This document shows positions 26,638-34,145 of a stretch of DNA of 40,843 nucleotides, piece after piece (position 1 is the stretch's first letter; each line of letters starts with the position of its first letter). The stretch is taken from contig DATBER010000072.1 of NCBI GenBank assembly GCA_036558905.1, positions 1 to 40,843 on the forward strand, read 5' to 3'. The translations under genes and the position numbers were made by a program. The notes beneath the pieces were generated by a model, which worked only from the letters and a program-made list of their open reading frames with translations, ran no database searches and had not been told where the DNA came from. The stretch comes from DASXRA01 sp036558905 (GTDB taxonomy: Bacteria; Actinomycetota; Actinomycetes; Mycobacteriales; Jatrophihabitantaceae).

Positions 26638-29199
26638 TCAGCCGGCCGCCTGGTCGGTGGCCCGAGCCCGCAGCGCGCGGGCGACGTCGGCGCGGCCCTC
26701 GCTCACCAGCCGACGGAGCGCGGCCGGCAGCTCGGACCGGGCCAGGAACTCGTCGGCCGCGTCGAGGGTGGCCGGCGTGATCGTCGAGGTCCAGGTCGGG
26801 AACAGTCCGATCGCCACGTTCTGGGCCAGCTCGCTGGTCCGGCGGCGCCACACGTCCGGGACGGTGTCGAAATACCGCGGCACGTACGGGACCAGCAGAG
26901 CGCCCTGGGTCGGGTGGGCGAATCCGGCGATTACCGCCTCCTGCATCGCGTTGGGCAGGCTGTCGTCCTCGGTGGCCAACCGCCAAGCCTCCGCCTTCGC
27001 CTCGGCGGTCGGGCGCAGCGCCCGGGCCGACGCGGCGTGACGCTGCCCCGCGGCGGACGGGTCGCGGTCCAGCTCGACCTGGATCTCGTCGTCGCCGATC
27101 CGGCCGTGGGCCGACAGCGTCTGGACGACGGCCCAGCGCAGCTCGGCGTCCAGGGACAGGCCCTCGACCGCGTGGCGGCCGTCGAGCAGCTCGCGGATCG
27201 CCTGCAGGTGCTCGTCGCTACGGGCCGAGCCGAGCAGCGCGTGCGCCCAGGCCAGCTGGTGGTCGGATCCAGGGGCGGCGGCGTGCAGTGCGGCGAACGC
27301 CTTGTCGGCCATGGCGTGGTAGCCGGTGGGCGACCAGTCCGGGTCGGCGTAGATCTCCAGCGCGCGCAGCGCCTGGCGATTAAGCGACTGCAGCAGGCCG
27401 ATGTTCTCCTCGGCCTCGGCGCCGGCCAGCACCAGCGCGAGGTAGTCGCGGGTGGCCAGCTCGCCGTCGCGGGTCATGTCCCAGGCGGCCGACCAGCACA
27501 GCGCGCGGGGCAGCGAGTCGGGCAGCCGGCCCATACCGCCGTCGCGCAGCGTCTGCAGGCTGTGCTCGTCCAGGCGCAGTTTGCAGTACGTCAGGTCGTC
27601 GTCGTTGGCCAGCAGCAGGGCCGGTGCGGCCACACCGACCAGCTCCTTGACGGCGGTGCGTTCGCCGACCACGTCGAGTTCGATGCGGTCGGTGCGGATG
27701 AGCGGATCCCCGTTGTACAGCCCGATGGCCAGCCGGTGCGGGCGGATGACGTTCGAGGTGGCCACGTCGTCGGGCGCGGTCTGCACCAGCTCGAAGCGGG
27801 TGTAGCGGCCCTCGTCGTCGATGTCGAAGTCGGGCCGGATCGTGTTGATGCCGGCCGTCTCCAGCCACAGCTTCGACCACGACCCGAGGTCACGCCCGGA
27901 CGAGCGCTCCAGCGCAGCCAGCAGGTCGCCCAGGGTGGTGTTGGCGTAGGCGTGCTCGGTGAAGTACTCGCCCAGCCCGGCGAGGAACTGGTCGCGCCCG
28001 ACGTAGGCGGCCAGCTGCTTGAGGACGCTGGCGCCCTTGGCGTAGGTGATGCCGTCGAAGTTCACCTCGGCGGTCTGCACGTCGGGGGCGTCGGTGGCGA
28101 TCGGGTGGGTGGTGGGCTGCTGGTCCTGGCGGTAGCCCCACGCCTTCTCGACGGTGGCGAACGTCGTCCAGGTGTTGCTGAACCGGGTGGCCTCCGACTG
28201 GCACAGCGCCGCGGCGTAGGTGGCGAACGACTCGTTCAGCCACAGGTCGTCCCACCAGCGCATCGTCACCAGGTCGCCGAACCACATGTGGGCCATCTCG
28301 TGCAGGATCGTCTCGCCCCGCCGCTCGCGCCGGGCGTCGGTGACCTTGCTGCGGAAGACGTAGTCCTCGCGGAACGTCACGCAGCCGGCGTTCTCCATGG
28401 CGCCGGCGTTGAACTCCGGGACCATCAGCTGGTCGTACTTGTCGAGGAAGTAGCGCACGCCGAAATGGGCGTGGTACCAGTCGAAGCCCTGCTTGGTCAG
28501 CTCGAAGATCTCGTCGGGGTCGAGGAACTCGGCCAGGCTCTTGCGGCAGAACAGTCCGAGGTCGATGCCGTCGTGCTCGTCCCGTACCACGTGGTACGGA
28601 CCGGCGACCACCGCGGTGATGTAGGTGCTCAGCCGGGGCGTGGTGGCGAAGTGCACGGTCTTGCCGACCGGCCGCTGCTCCACCTCGACCGGCTTGGTGT
28701 TCGACGAGATCTCCCACCACTCCGGGACGGTGGCGTGGAAGGTGAACGTCGCCTTCAGGTCGGGCTGGTCGAAGCAGGCGTACACGCGCTTGGCGTCGGC
28801 CGTCTCGAACTGGCTGTAGAGGTAGGTCTCGCCGTCGACCGGGTCGACGAAGCGGTGCATGCCCTCGCCGATGTTGGTGTACGCCATGTCCGCGTCGACC
28901 ACCACGGTGTTGTGGGCGGCGAGCGGGCTCAGCACGATGCCGCGCTCGGGTTCGTAGGCCGAGACGTCGACCGACTGCCCGTTCAGCGTCGCCGAGTGGA
29001 TCGCGTCGGCCACGATGTCGAGGAACGTCGACGTGCCCTCGCGGGCAGCCGAGAACTCGATCGTCGTGGTCGAGCGGAACGTCCGCTCGGACGGTTTGCC
29101 TCCGCCATCGGTGAAGTCGAGGACGACGTCGTAGGAATCGATGTGGAGGAGCTCGGCGCGGACACCGGCGTCCTCGCGGGTGAGGTTGGGTACGGACAC
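26638..29199 (-). CDS. pepN: Aminopeptidase N (M1 zinc metallopeptidase)
   Basis: Cytoplasmic zinc aminopeptidase of 853 residues that trims N-terminal residues from peptides. The exopeptidase motif GAMENAG and the zinc site HEMAHMWFGD (His300, Glu301, His304) with third ligand Glu323 (WLNESFA) are intact. The large C-terminal ERAP1-like helical domain follows. Length and the N terminus (LTREDAGVRAELLHIDSYDVVLDF) are typical of actinobacterial PepN. The GTG at 29199 is used; GGGGAG lies about 11 bases upstream. It is divergent from the peroxiredoxin gene with 80 bases between. Corresponds to M. tuberculosis Rv2467. Confidence 0.96.
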   Translation of the reverse strand: MSVPNLTREDAGVRAELLHIDSYDVVLDFTDGGGKPSERTFRSTTTIEFSAAREGTSTFLDIVADAIHSATLNGQSVDVSAYEPERGIVLSPLAAHNTVVVDADMAYTNIGEGMHRFVDPVDGETYLYSQFETADAKRVYACFDQPDLKATFTFHATVPEWWEISSNTKPVEVEQRPVGKTVHFATTPRLSTYITAVVAGPYHVVRDEHDGIDLGLFCRKSLAEFLDPDEIFELTKQGFDWYHAHFGVRYFLDKYDQLMVPEFNAGAMENAGCVTFREDYVFRSKVTDARRERRGETILHEMAHMWFGDLVTMRWWDDLWLNESFATYAAALCQSEATRFSNTWTTFATVEKAWGYRQDQQPTTHPIATDAPDVQTAEVNFDGITYAKGASVLKQLAAYVGRDQFLAGLGEYFTEHAYANTTLGDLLAALERSSGRDLGSWSKLWLETAGINTIRPDFDIDDEGRYTRFELVQTAPDDVATSNVIRPHRLAIGLYNGDPLIRTDRIELDVVGERTAVKELVGVAAPALLLANDDDLTYCKLRLDEHSLQTLRDGGMGRLPDSLPRALCWSAAWDMTRDGELATRDYLALVLAGAEAEENIGLLQSLNRQALRALEIYADPDWSPTGYHAMADKAFAALHAAAPGSDHQLAWAHALLGSARSDEHLQAIRELLDGRHAVEGLSLDAELRWAVVQTLSAHGRIGDDEIQVELDRDPSAAGQRHAASARALRPTAEAKAEAWRLATEDDSLPNAMQEAVIAGFAHPTQGALLVPYVPRYFDTVPDVWRRRTSELAQNVAIGLFPTWTSTITPATLDAADEFLARSELPAALRRLVSEGRADVARALRARATDQAAG

Positions 29200-29279
29200 G
29201 TGCGCGGCAACTCCCCGGTCGAGATGTGCAAGGTTCGTTTCACGGATGGTACTGATTTCGGCGCCCTAGGGTGGACGGC

Positions 29280-29735
29280 ATGAAACCCGACGATGTCGTG
29301 CCCGACTTCGAGCTGCCCGACCAGGACGGTACGCCGCGAAGCCTGACCAAGTTGCTGGCCGACGGGCCGGTGGTGCTCTTCTTCTACCCGGCGGCCATGA
29401 CGGCCGGGTGCACCAAGGAGAGCTGCCACTTCCGCGACCTGGCGGCCGAGTTCGCGGCGACCGGCGCGCAGCGGGTGGGCATCAGCCCGGACCCGGTCGC
29501 CAAGCAGAAGCAGTTCTCGGACAAGCACGGGTTCGACTACCCGCTGCTGTCCGACGCCGACGGCGCCGTCGCGCGGATCTTCGGCGTCAAGCGCCGGATC
29601 GGAGCGCTGCCGGTCAAGCGGAGCACGTTCGTCATTGGCACCGACCGTCGCGTTCTTGGCGTGATCTCGAGCGAGCTCAATATGGACAAGCATGCGGACG
29701 AGGCCTTGGCCCGGCTGCGCCAGTTGATTAGTTAG
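29280..29735 (+). CDS. bcp: Peroxiredoxin (BCP/PrxQ type)
   Basis: Thiol peroxidase of 151 residues reducing H2O2 and organic hydroperoxides. The peroxidatic motif is PAAMTAGCTKESC: P-x3-T-x2-Cys44, with a candidate resolving Cys49 five residues on, as in BCP-type enzymes with both Cys in helix alpha2. The remaining fold (VVLFFYP, VGISPDPVAKQKQF, FDYPLLSDADGAVARIFGV, RSTFVIGTD) is complete. The ATG at 29280 lies 7 bases after TAGGGT (29267-29272), a leaderless arrangement. It lies beside the nitroreductase-like thiol enzyme, consistent with oxidative-stress defence. Confidence 0.92.
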   Translation: MKPDDVVPDFELPDQDGTPRSLTKLLADGPVVLFFYPAAMTAGCTKESCHFRDLAAEFAATGAQRVGISPDPVAKQKQFSDKHGFDYPLLSDADGAVARIFGVKRRIGALPVKRSTFVIGTDRRVLGVISSELNMDKHADEALARLRQLIS

Positions 29736-29784
29736 CCGTAAGAATCACTGGTCGAGCGTTCAACTACGGCGCTACGCTCGAGAC

Positions 29785-30417
29785 GTGAGCGATTCGCCGG
29801 TACCCGCAGCCCCTGACCGCACTGCCGTCGATTTCTGGTTCGACCCCGCCTGTCCCTACGCCTGGGTCACGTCGCGGTGGATCCTCGAGGTCGAACGGCA
29901 TCGACCCATAGATCTGAGCTTCCACGTGATGTCGCTGTCCGTGCTGAACGAGGGCCGCGACCTCTCCGAGAAGTACCGCGACCTGATGGATCGGGCGTGG
30001 GGCCCGGTGCGCGTGGCGATCGCCGCCGAGCAGCAGGAGGGCATCGCGATCCTGCGCGACCTCTACACCGCGCTGGGCACCCGGCGCCACAACCAGGGCC
30101 GCGAGCTCGACCGGGCCACGATCGAGGAGGCGCTGTCCGACGTCGGCCTGCCCACGTCCCTGGCCGACGCGGCCGACTCCACCGACTACGACGAGGCGCT
30201 GCGCAAGTCGCACCACCAGGGCATGGACCCGGTCGGCTACGAGGTCGGCACCCCGGTGATCCACGTTGACGGCACCGCGTTCTTCGGCCCGGTGATCACC
30301 CGCATCCCGCGCGGCGAGGATGCGCTGCGGATCTGGGACGGCGCGCGGCTGCTGGCCGGCTACCCGTACTTCTTCGAGCTCAAGCGCACCCGCACCGAGC
30401 AGCCCCGCTTCGACTGA
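29785..30417 (+). CDS. Mycothiol-dependent nitroreductase-like DsbA-family protein (Rv2466c type)
   Basis: Thioredoxin-fold protein of 210 residues matching the Rv2466c family, which uses mycothiol to reduce electrophiles and nitro prodrugs. Family blocks: VDFWFDPACPYAWVTSRWILEVE, FHVMSLSVLNEGRD, AWGPVRVAIAAEQQ, ALRKSHHQGMDPVG, VGTPVIHVDGTAFFGPV and the tail YPYFFELKRTRTEQPRFD. The active site reads CPYA (Cys23, Ala26); M. tuberculosis Rv2466c has CPWC, so only the nucleophilic Cys is kept. The GTG at 29785 lies 6 bases after TACGCT, in leaderless position. It precedes rpiB as in M. tuberculosis, with an MBL gene inserted in reverse orientation between them. Confidence 0.9.
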   Translation: MSDSPVPAAPDRTAVDFWFDPACPYAWVTSRWILEVERHRPIDLSFHVMSLSVLNEGRDLSEKYRDLMDRAWGPVRVAIAAEQQEGIAILRDLYTALGTRRHNQGRELDRATIEEALSDVGLPTSLADAADSTDYDEALRKSHHQGMDPVGYEVGTPVIHVDGTAFFGPVITRIPRGEDALRIWDGARLLAGYPYFFELKRTRTEQPRFD

Positions 30418-30423
30418 GTCGGT

Positions 30424-31200
30424 TCAGCCCCGCAGCTGCAGCGCGCACCGGGCGCGGGCCGTAGCCGCGAAGTCGTCGGGCAGGCCGACGTCGCGCCAGT
30501 CGCCGGTGCGCCCGGCGGCGGCGACCCGGACCAACAGGTCACGCTGCTCGCGCACGAACGCCCAGTCGACCACCGCGCCGTGCCCGGGCACGACCGGGCC
30601 GTCCACCGAGGTCGCGATCAGCGAGTCGAGCGTGGCCGGCCAGTCGAGCGGGAACGAGTCGCCGAAGGACGGTGGCGCGCCCTCCTCGACGAGATCACCG
30701 GCGAACGTCACTGCGGCGTCGGGCACCGTGACGACGATGTCGTTGTCGGTGTGGCCCCGTCCCAGGAAGCTCAGCTCGGCTGTACGCCCGCCGAGGTCGA
30801 GCGACGTCGTCGTGGTGAACGTGTCGGTCGGCCCGACGATCGGCGATTCGCGCACGTCGTCCGGGCCGTCGGTCGCCGCGTCGCGCTGCTCGGCACCGAA
30901 GGCCGCGACGGCGACGGCGCAGCGCTGCGACGCCCAGATCGGCGCGTCCGGGAAGGCCGCGTTGCCCAGGTAGTGGTCGAAATGCGAGTGCGTGTTCACC
31001 ACCGTCCAGGGCAGCGGCGTGACGGTCCGGACGGCGTTCGCCAGGTCGGTGCCCTCGCCGAGCGAGGCCCGCGTGTCGATCACCACGCACCGCAGCGCGC
31101 CGACGATCAGCCCGGCGTTGAGGTCGTAGGACGCGTGCCGGCGCACGAAGACCCGCTCGCCGATCTCGCGCCAAGTCGCCACCTCACCAGCCTGCCGCAT
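30424..31200 (-). CDS. MBL fold metallo-hydrolase
   Basis: Metallo-beta-lactamase-fold hydrolase of about 258 residues. Metal ligands: THSHFDH (His71, His73, Asp75, His76 counted from the ATG at 31200), GRGHTDND, TFAGDLVEEG and PGHG. This set marks a dinuclear enzyme of the glyoxalase II/quinolone-like MBL class. The start is ambiguous: a GTG at 31179 lies 6 bases after CAGGCT and could be the leaderless start. The stop lies 6 bases from the stop of the convergent nitroreductase-like gene; the 5' end is divergent from rpiB (29 bases). Substrate unknown; beta-lactam resistance should not be inferred. Confidence 0.88.
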   Translation of the reverse strand: MRQAGEVATWREIGERVFVRRHASYDLNAGLIVGALRCVVIDTRASLGEGTDLANAVRTVTPLPWTVVNTHSHFDHYLGNAAFPDAPIWASQRCAVAVAAFGAEQRDAATDGPDDVRESPIVGPTDTFTTTTSLDLGGRTAELSFLGRGHTDNDIVVTVPDAAVTFAGDLVEEGAPPSFGDSFPLDWPATLDSLIATSVDGPVVPGHGAVVDWAFVREQRDLLVRVAAAGRTGDWRDVGLPDDFAATARARCALQLRG

Positions 31201-31229
31201 CGCGGTCCGCGACCTGCGATGATGCCGGC

Positions 31230-31685
31230 ATGCGCGTCTACCTGGGCAGCGACCACGCCGGCTTCGAACTCAAGGCGGCCCTGATCGAGCACCTGACCAA
31301 GTCGGGCCACGAGCCGGTCGACTGCGGAGCGCTCACCTTCACCCCGGGCGACGACTACCCGGGACCCTGCATCGCCGCGGCCAGCCGCACGGTGGCCGAC
31401 CCGGGCAGCCTCGGCATCGTCATCGGCGGATCCGGCAACGGCGAGCAGATCTCGGCCAACAAGGTCACCGGCATCCGGGCCGCGCTGGTCTGGAACGAGG
31501 AAACCGCCCGGCTGGCCCGCGAGCACAACGACGCCAACGTGATCAGCATCGGCGCCCGCAATCACCCGGCCGACGACGCCCAGCGCTTCGTCGACATCTT
31601 CCTCGAGACGCCGTTCTCACAGGATCCCCGGCACGTGCGCCGGATCGGCCAGGTCAGCGAGTACGAGCGGACCGGCCACATCTGA
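31230..31685 (+). CDS. rpiB: Ribose-5-phosphate isomerase B
   Basis: Isomerase of 151 residues interconverting ribose 5-phosphate and ribulose 5-phosphate in the pentose phosphate pathway. RpiB features: MRVYLGSDHAGFELK, DCGAL, GIVIGGSGNGEQISANKV (Glu72 as the expected base of the actinobacterial type), ALVWNEETARLAREHNDANV and the phosphate-binding His/Arg at RNHPADDAQRF. The ATG lies 6 bases after GATGAT, suggesting a leaderless transcript. Its TGA is directly followed by the stop codon of the next, convergent gene. Corresponds to M. tuberculosis Rv2465c. Confidence 0.96.
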   Translation: MRVYLGSDHAGFELKAALIEHLTKSGHEPVDCGALTFTPGDDYPGPCIAAASRTVADPGSLGIVIGGSGNGEQISANKVTGIRAALVWNEETARLAREHNDANVISIGARNHPADDAQRFVDIFLETPFSQDPRHVRRIGQVSEYERTGHI

Positions 31686-32234
31686 TCAGGACTTCGGCGG
31701 CTTCCAGTGCCGCCGCACGAGCACTACGTTCTGCTCCGCCTCGGCCAGCTCCTCGTCGGTCGGCCGGTTGAGGTCACGGGCCCGCATGGCGCGCACCGGC
31801 CCGAGCTGCGACGGCCCGCTGCCCACCAGGTCGCGCAGTCCGCGCTCGCTCGGATCCCCGCGCCGGCGCCGAGGGCTCGGCCGCGGACCGGGCTTCGGTT
31901 CCGCCGCCTCCGGCTCAGCCTCGGCGGCATCGTCGGACGCGGGCAGCGTCGCGGCGGTGGCCGCATCCGGGCCGACGTCCGCGTCGACGCCTGAGGCGAC
32001 GTCGGGAGCGACGTCGGGGGCGACGTCCGGGGCGACGTCGGGGGCGACGCCTGAGGCGACGTCGGGGGCGACGTCGGGGGCGACGCCTGAGGCGACGCCT
32101 GAGGCGACGTCCGGGGCGACATCGGGGCGGACGTCCGGCGGCGTTCGCGCAGCGGTGCGCGAGACGCCCGCCGCCCCGGCCCGCCACACCGCACGGCGGC
32201 GCCGGCGCCGAGGGGGGACCGCTTCGCCCGTCAC
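31686..32234 (-). CDS. Repeat-containing actinobacterial protein of unknown function (182 aa)
   Basis: Protein with three parts: a basic N terminus (PPRRRRRRAVWRAG), a low-complexity middle of tetrapeptide repeats (PDVA and SGVA, about 15 units), and a conserved-looking C terminus (LRDLVGSGPSQLGPVRAMRARDLNRPTDEELAEAEQNVVLVRRHWKPP). The C-terminal motif resembles that of short actinobacterial proteins of unknown function. The GTG at 32234 is chosen because CAGAAT lies 8 bases upstream and the basic segment starts there. Its stop codon directly abuts the rpiB stop. It is divergent from the phosphatase gene. No function can be assigned; the Arg-rich ends suggest nucleic-acid or membrane contact. 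Confidence 0.72.
   Translation of the reverse strand: MTGEAVPPRRRRRRAVWRAGAAGVSRTAARTPPDVRPDVAPDVASGVASGVAPDVAPDVASGVAPDVAPDVAPDVAPDVASGVDADVGPDAATAATLPASDDAAEAEPEAAEPKPGPRPSPRRRRGDPSERGLRDLVGSGPSQLGPVRAMRARDLNRPTDEELAEAEQNVVLVRRHWKPPKS
31985..32140. repeat. 12 bp tandem repeat encoding PDVA/SGVA units
   Basis: Repeats of the form GCGACGTC(C/G)GGG and GCGACGCCTGAG on the plus strand, each 12 bases, about 13-15 copies, in frame with the minus-strand gene. The two unit types alternate irregularly. Confidence 0.88.
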
Positions 32235-32339
32235 GGCGAACCATTCTGCCCCAGCCGAGCCGGTGCAGGTGCCGATCCGGCTGCGATTTGGCGACCGCGG
32301 GTTGCCATCCGGCCGTCGGCGCGAGACGGTGCCAGTGCC

Positions 32340-33560
32340 ATGCGAACTGACCGGTTCCGCCTGTTGTCCCCGTCGCGGTTGACCCGCACTGCGCGATATC
32401 GCATGCGCCGGACGAGCGACCGGACGCTGTTCCTTCTCGTGGCTGCGTTCACCGTCGGCGGCACGCTTTGGTCGTTCCTCGACTACAGCCACAACGTGCG
32501 GATCGCCGGCGTGGCCATCATGGCCATGGTGTTCGGCTCGCTGGTGCTGCGCACGGTGTACATGGTCGCGATCGTGGTGCTGCTGGTCGGCTGTGTGCTC
32601 GTCGTGGTGGTGCCGCACGAGCAGGTGACCAGCCAGCTGACCGCCAGTGGCGTCGTGATGCTGACCTCGGTGGCCGCCGTGTCGATCGTCCAGACCGGCC
32701 GCCGTGACGCCCTGGGCCTGCGCCGGATGAGCGCCGAGTCGGTACTGGAACGGGTACGGCACCGGCTGCACGTGCAGGGCCGGGTGCCCGCGCTGCCGCT
32801 GGGCTGGCACGTGGACGTGGCCCAGCAGGGCGCCCATCGGGCGGCGTTCGCCGGCGACATCGTCTCGACCCGGCTGCACGACGTCGACGGCGTGCCGTAC
32901 CTGGAGGTCGCGCTGGTCGACGTGTCCGGCAGCGGCATCGAGGCCGGATCCCGGGCGCTGCTGCTGTCCGGTGCGGTCGGCGGGCTGCTCGGCGCCGTCG
33001 GGCCGGACGAGTTCCTCGACCAGGCCAACCGCTACCTGCGCCGGCAGAACTGGGGCGCCGACTTCGCGTCGGCCACCCACCTGCGGCTCAACCTGGTGAC
33101 GTCCGGGTACGAGATCCGCAACGCCGGCCACCCGCCGCCCCTGCGCTGGGCGGCCGCCGACCGGCTGGCCGTCCGGAGCGCCAGCACCGGCACGGTGCTC
33201 GGCGTCGTCGACGACCTGGGCCTGCACGCCGACTCGGGAACCCTCGAACCGGGTGACGCCCTCGTGCTCTACACCGACGGCCTGATCGACGACCGGCCCA
33301 CCGACCTGGACGCGAGCATCGACCGGCTCGAGCAGCGGGTCGGCGAGACGCTGGCCGCCCACCCGGTGGGCAGCCTGGCCGAGCGGCTGAGCCGCGCCCC
33401 GCGGTCGTCCACGCCCGACGACCGCACCGTCGCCGTGATCTGGAACGACCGCGCGCGCAGCCCGGTCGGACCGGCCCACGCCGGCTCGGCCGAGGTGCTG
33501 GCCGCACCGGCCCGGGTGCTGCGACTGGGCCGGCTGCGCCGCTCGCGCGCCGGTCGCTGA
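32340..33560 (+). CDS. Membrane-anchored PP2C/SpoIIE-type serine phosphatase
   Basis: Protein of 406 residues with three or four N-terminal transmembrane segments (about residues 28-48, 52-72, 75-93 and 98-118) and a cytoplasmic SpoIIE/PP2C phosphatase domain. Metal-binding Asp motifs are visible: FAGDIVS, ALVDVSGSG, LYTDGLID and SSTPDDRTVAVIW. Such proteins dephosphorylate anti-anti-sigma or regulatory proteins. There is no HATPase, GAF or PAS domain, so signal input would be through the membrane part. The ATG at 32340 is used; an in-frame ATG at 32403 is possible. It is divergent from the repeat protein. No anti-sigma partner is nearby. Confidence 0.88.
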   Translation: MRTDRFRLLSPSRLTRTARYRMRRTSDRTLFLLVAAFTVGGTLWSFLDYSHNVRIAGVAIMAMVFGSLVLRTVYMVAIVVLLVGCVLVVVVPHEQVTSQLTASGVVMLTSVAAVSIVQTGRRDALGLRRMSAESVLERVRHRLHVQGRVPALPLGWHVDVAQQGAHRAAFAGDIVSTRLHDVDGVPYLEVALVDVSGSGIEAGSRALLLSGAVGGLLGAVGPDEFLDQANRYLRRQNWGADFASATHLRLNLVTSGYEIRNAGHPPPLRWAAADRLAVRSASTGTVLGVVDDLGLHADSGTLEPGDALVLYTDGLIDDRPTDLDASIDRLEQRVGETLAAHPVGSLAERLSRAPRSSTPDDRTVAVIWNDRARSPVGPAHAGSAEVLAAPARVLRLGRLRRSRAGR

Positions 33561-33603
33561 CCACACAGCTGGCTCCCGGGTGACGCTGCGTACCGTGATC
33601 CAG

Positions 33604-33987
33604 ATGGAAGAGAACCGAGCCCGGCGAGTCGTCGACGCACTTCGCGAACAGGGCATCAACGCGCGCACCGCGAAGGAAGGCGTCTACCAGTTCGGCGTGC
33701 GCGTCGACCTGCCCGACGGCCGCGAGGCGATCTGGGACAGCGACGGCACCGCCGGGATCGAGGCTCAGGTCATGCGCGACGGCATGCTGGTGGGCTACGT
33801 CCCCTCGATCGACGGCTCCGAGGACTGGGACGAGCAGCGGATCATCGACACGATCGCCAACACCGACTACGACAAGCCGATCGCCGGGCAACGCAAGCGC
33901 ACCGCCACGACGCCGGCGCCGGCGCGGCCGCTGCCTCGCGAGGGCGGCGTCTTCCGGCGCTTTCTCGACGGCTTCCGCTACAAGTAG
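33604..33987 (+). CDS. Small conserved protein of unknown function (127 aa)
   Basis: Soluble protein without recognised domain. It starts MEENRARRVVDALREQGINARTAKEGVYQFGVRVDLPDGREAIWDSDGTAG, an alpha-beta pattern like a small sensor or ribosome-associated fold, and ends in a basic tail (RKRTATTPAPARPLPREGGVFRRFLDGFRYK). The ATG at 33604 lies 7 bases after TACCGT and is preferred over an in-frame GTG at 33580. It follows the phosphatase gene by 43 bases in the same direction and converges on the regulator pair, with a complex hairpin between. Confidence 0.7.
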   Translation: MEENRARRVVDALREQGINARTAKEGVYQFGVRVDLPDGREAIWDSDGTAGIEAQVMRDGMLVGYVPSIDGSEDWDEQRIIDTIANTDYDKPIAGQRKRTATTPAPARPLPREGGVFRRFLDGFRYK

Positions 33988-34025
33988 GCGCGCCGGTCGA
34001 ACAGCCCGAGGTTGGTCGGCCCATC

Positions 34026-34115
34026 GGGGAAGCGGTGCGGACCGGACGCGGCGACGCTTCCCCTCCGCTCTGACCAGAATCCAGCCCGAAATCTGGTCGG
34101 ACGGGAGGGGAAGCG
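34026..34115. terminator. Nested hairpins with a third competing arm
   Basis: CGCTTCCCCTCC (34055-34066) pairs with GGAGGGGAAGCG (34104-34115), enclosing GACCAGA/TCTGGTC (34072-34078, 34092-34098). GGGGAAGCG also occurs at 34026-34034 and could pair with the left arm instead. It lies between convergent genes, so termination is the simplest role. Confidence 0.6.
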
Positions 34116-34145
34116 GACCACACCCGGCCGGCAACGCGTCAAACC

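Noticed and set aside
30424..31200. Beta-lactamase
   Set aside because: MBL-fold ligands are generic; no signal peptide or beta-lactamase-specific features.
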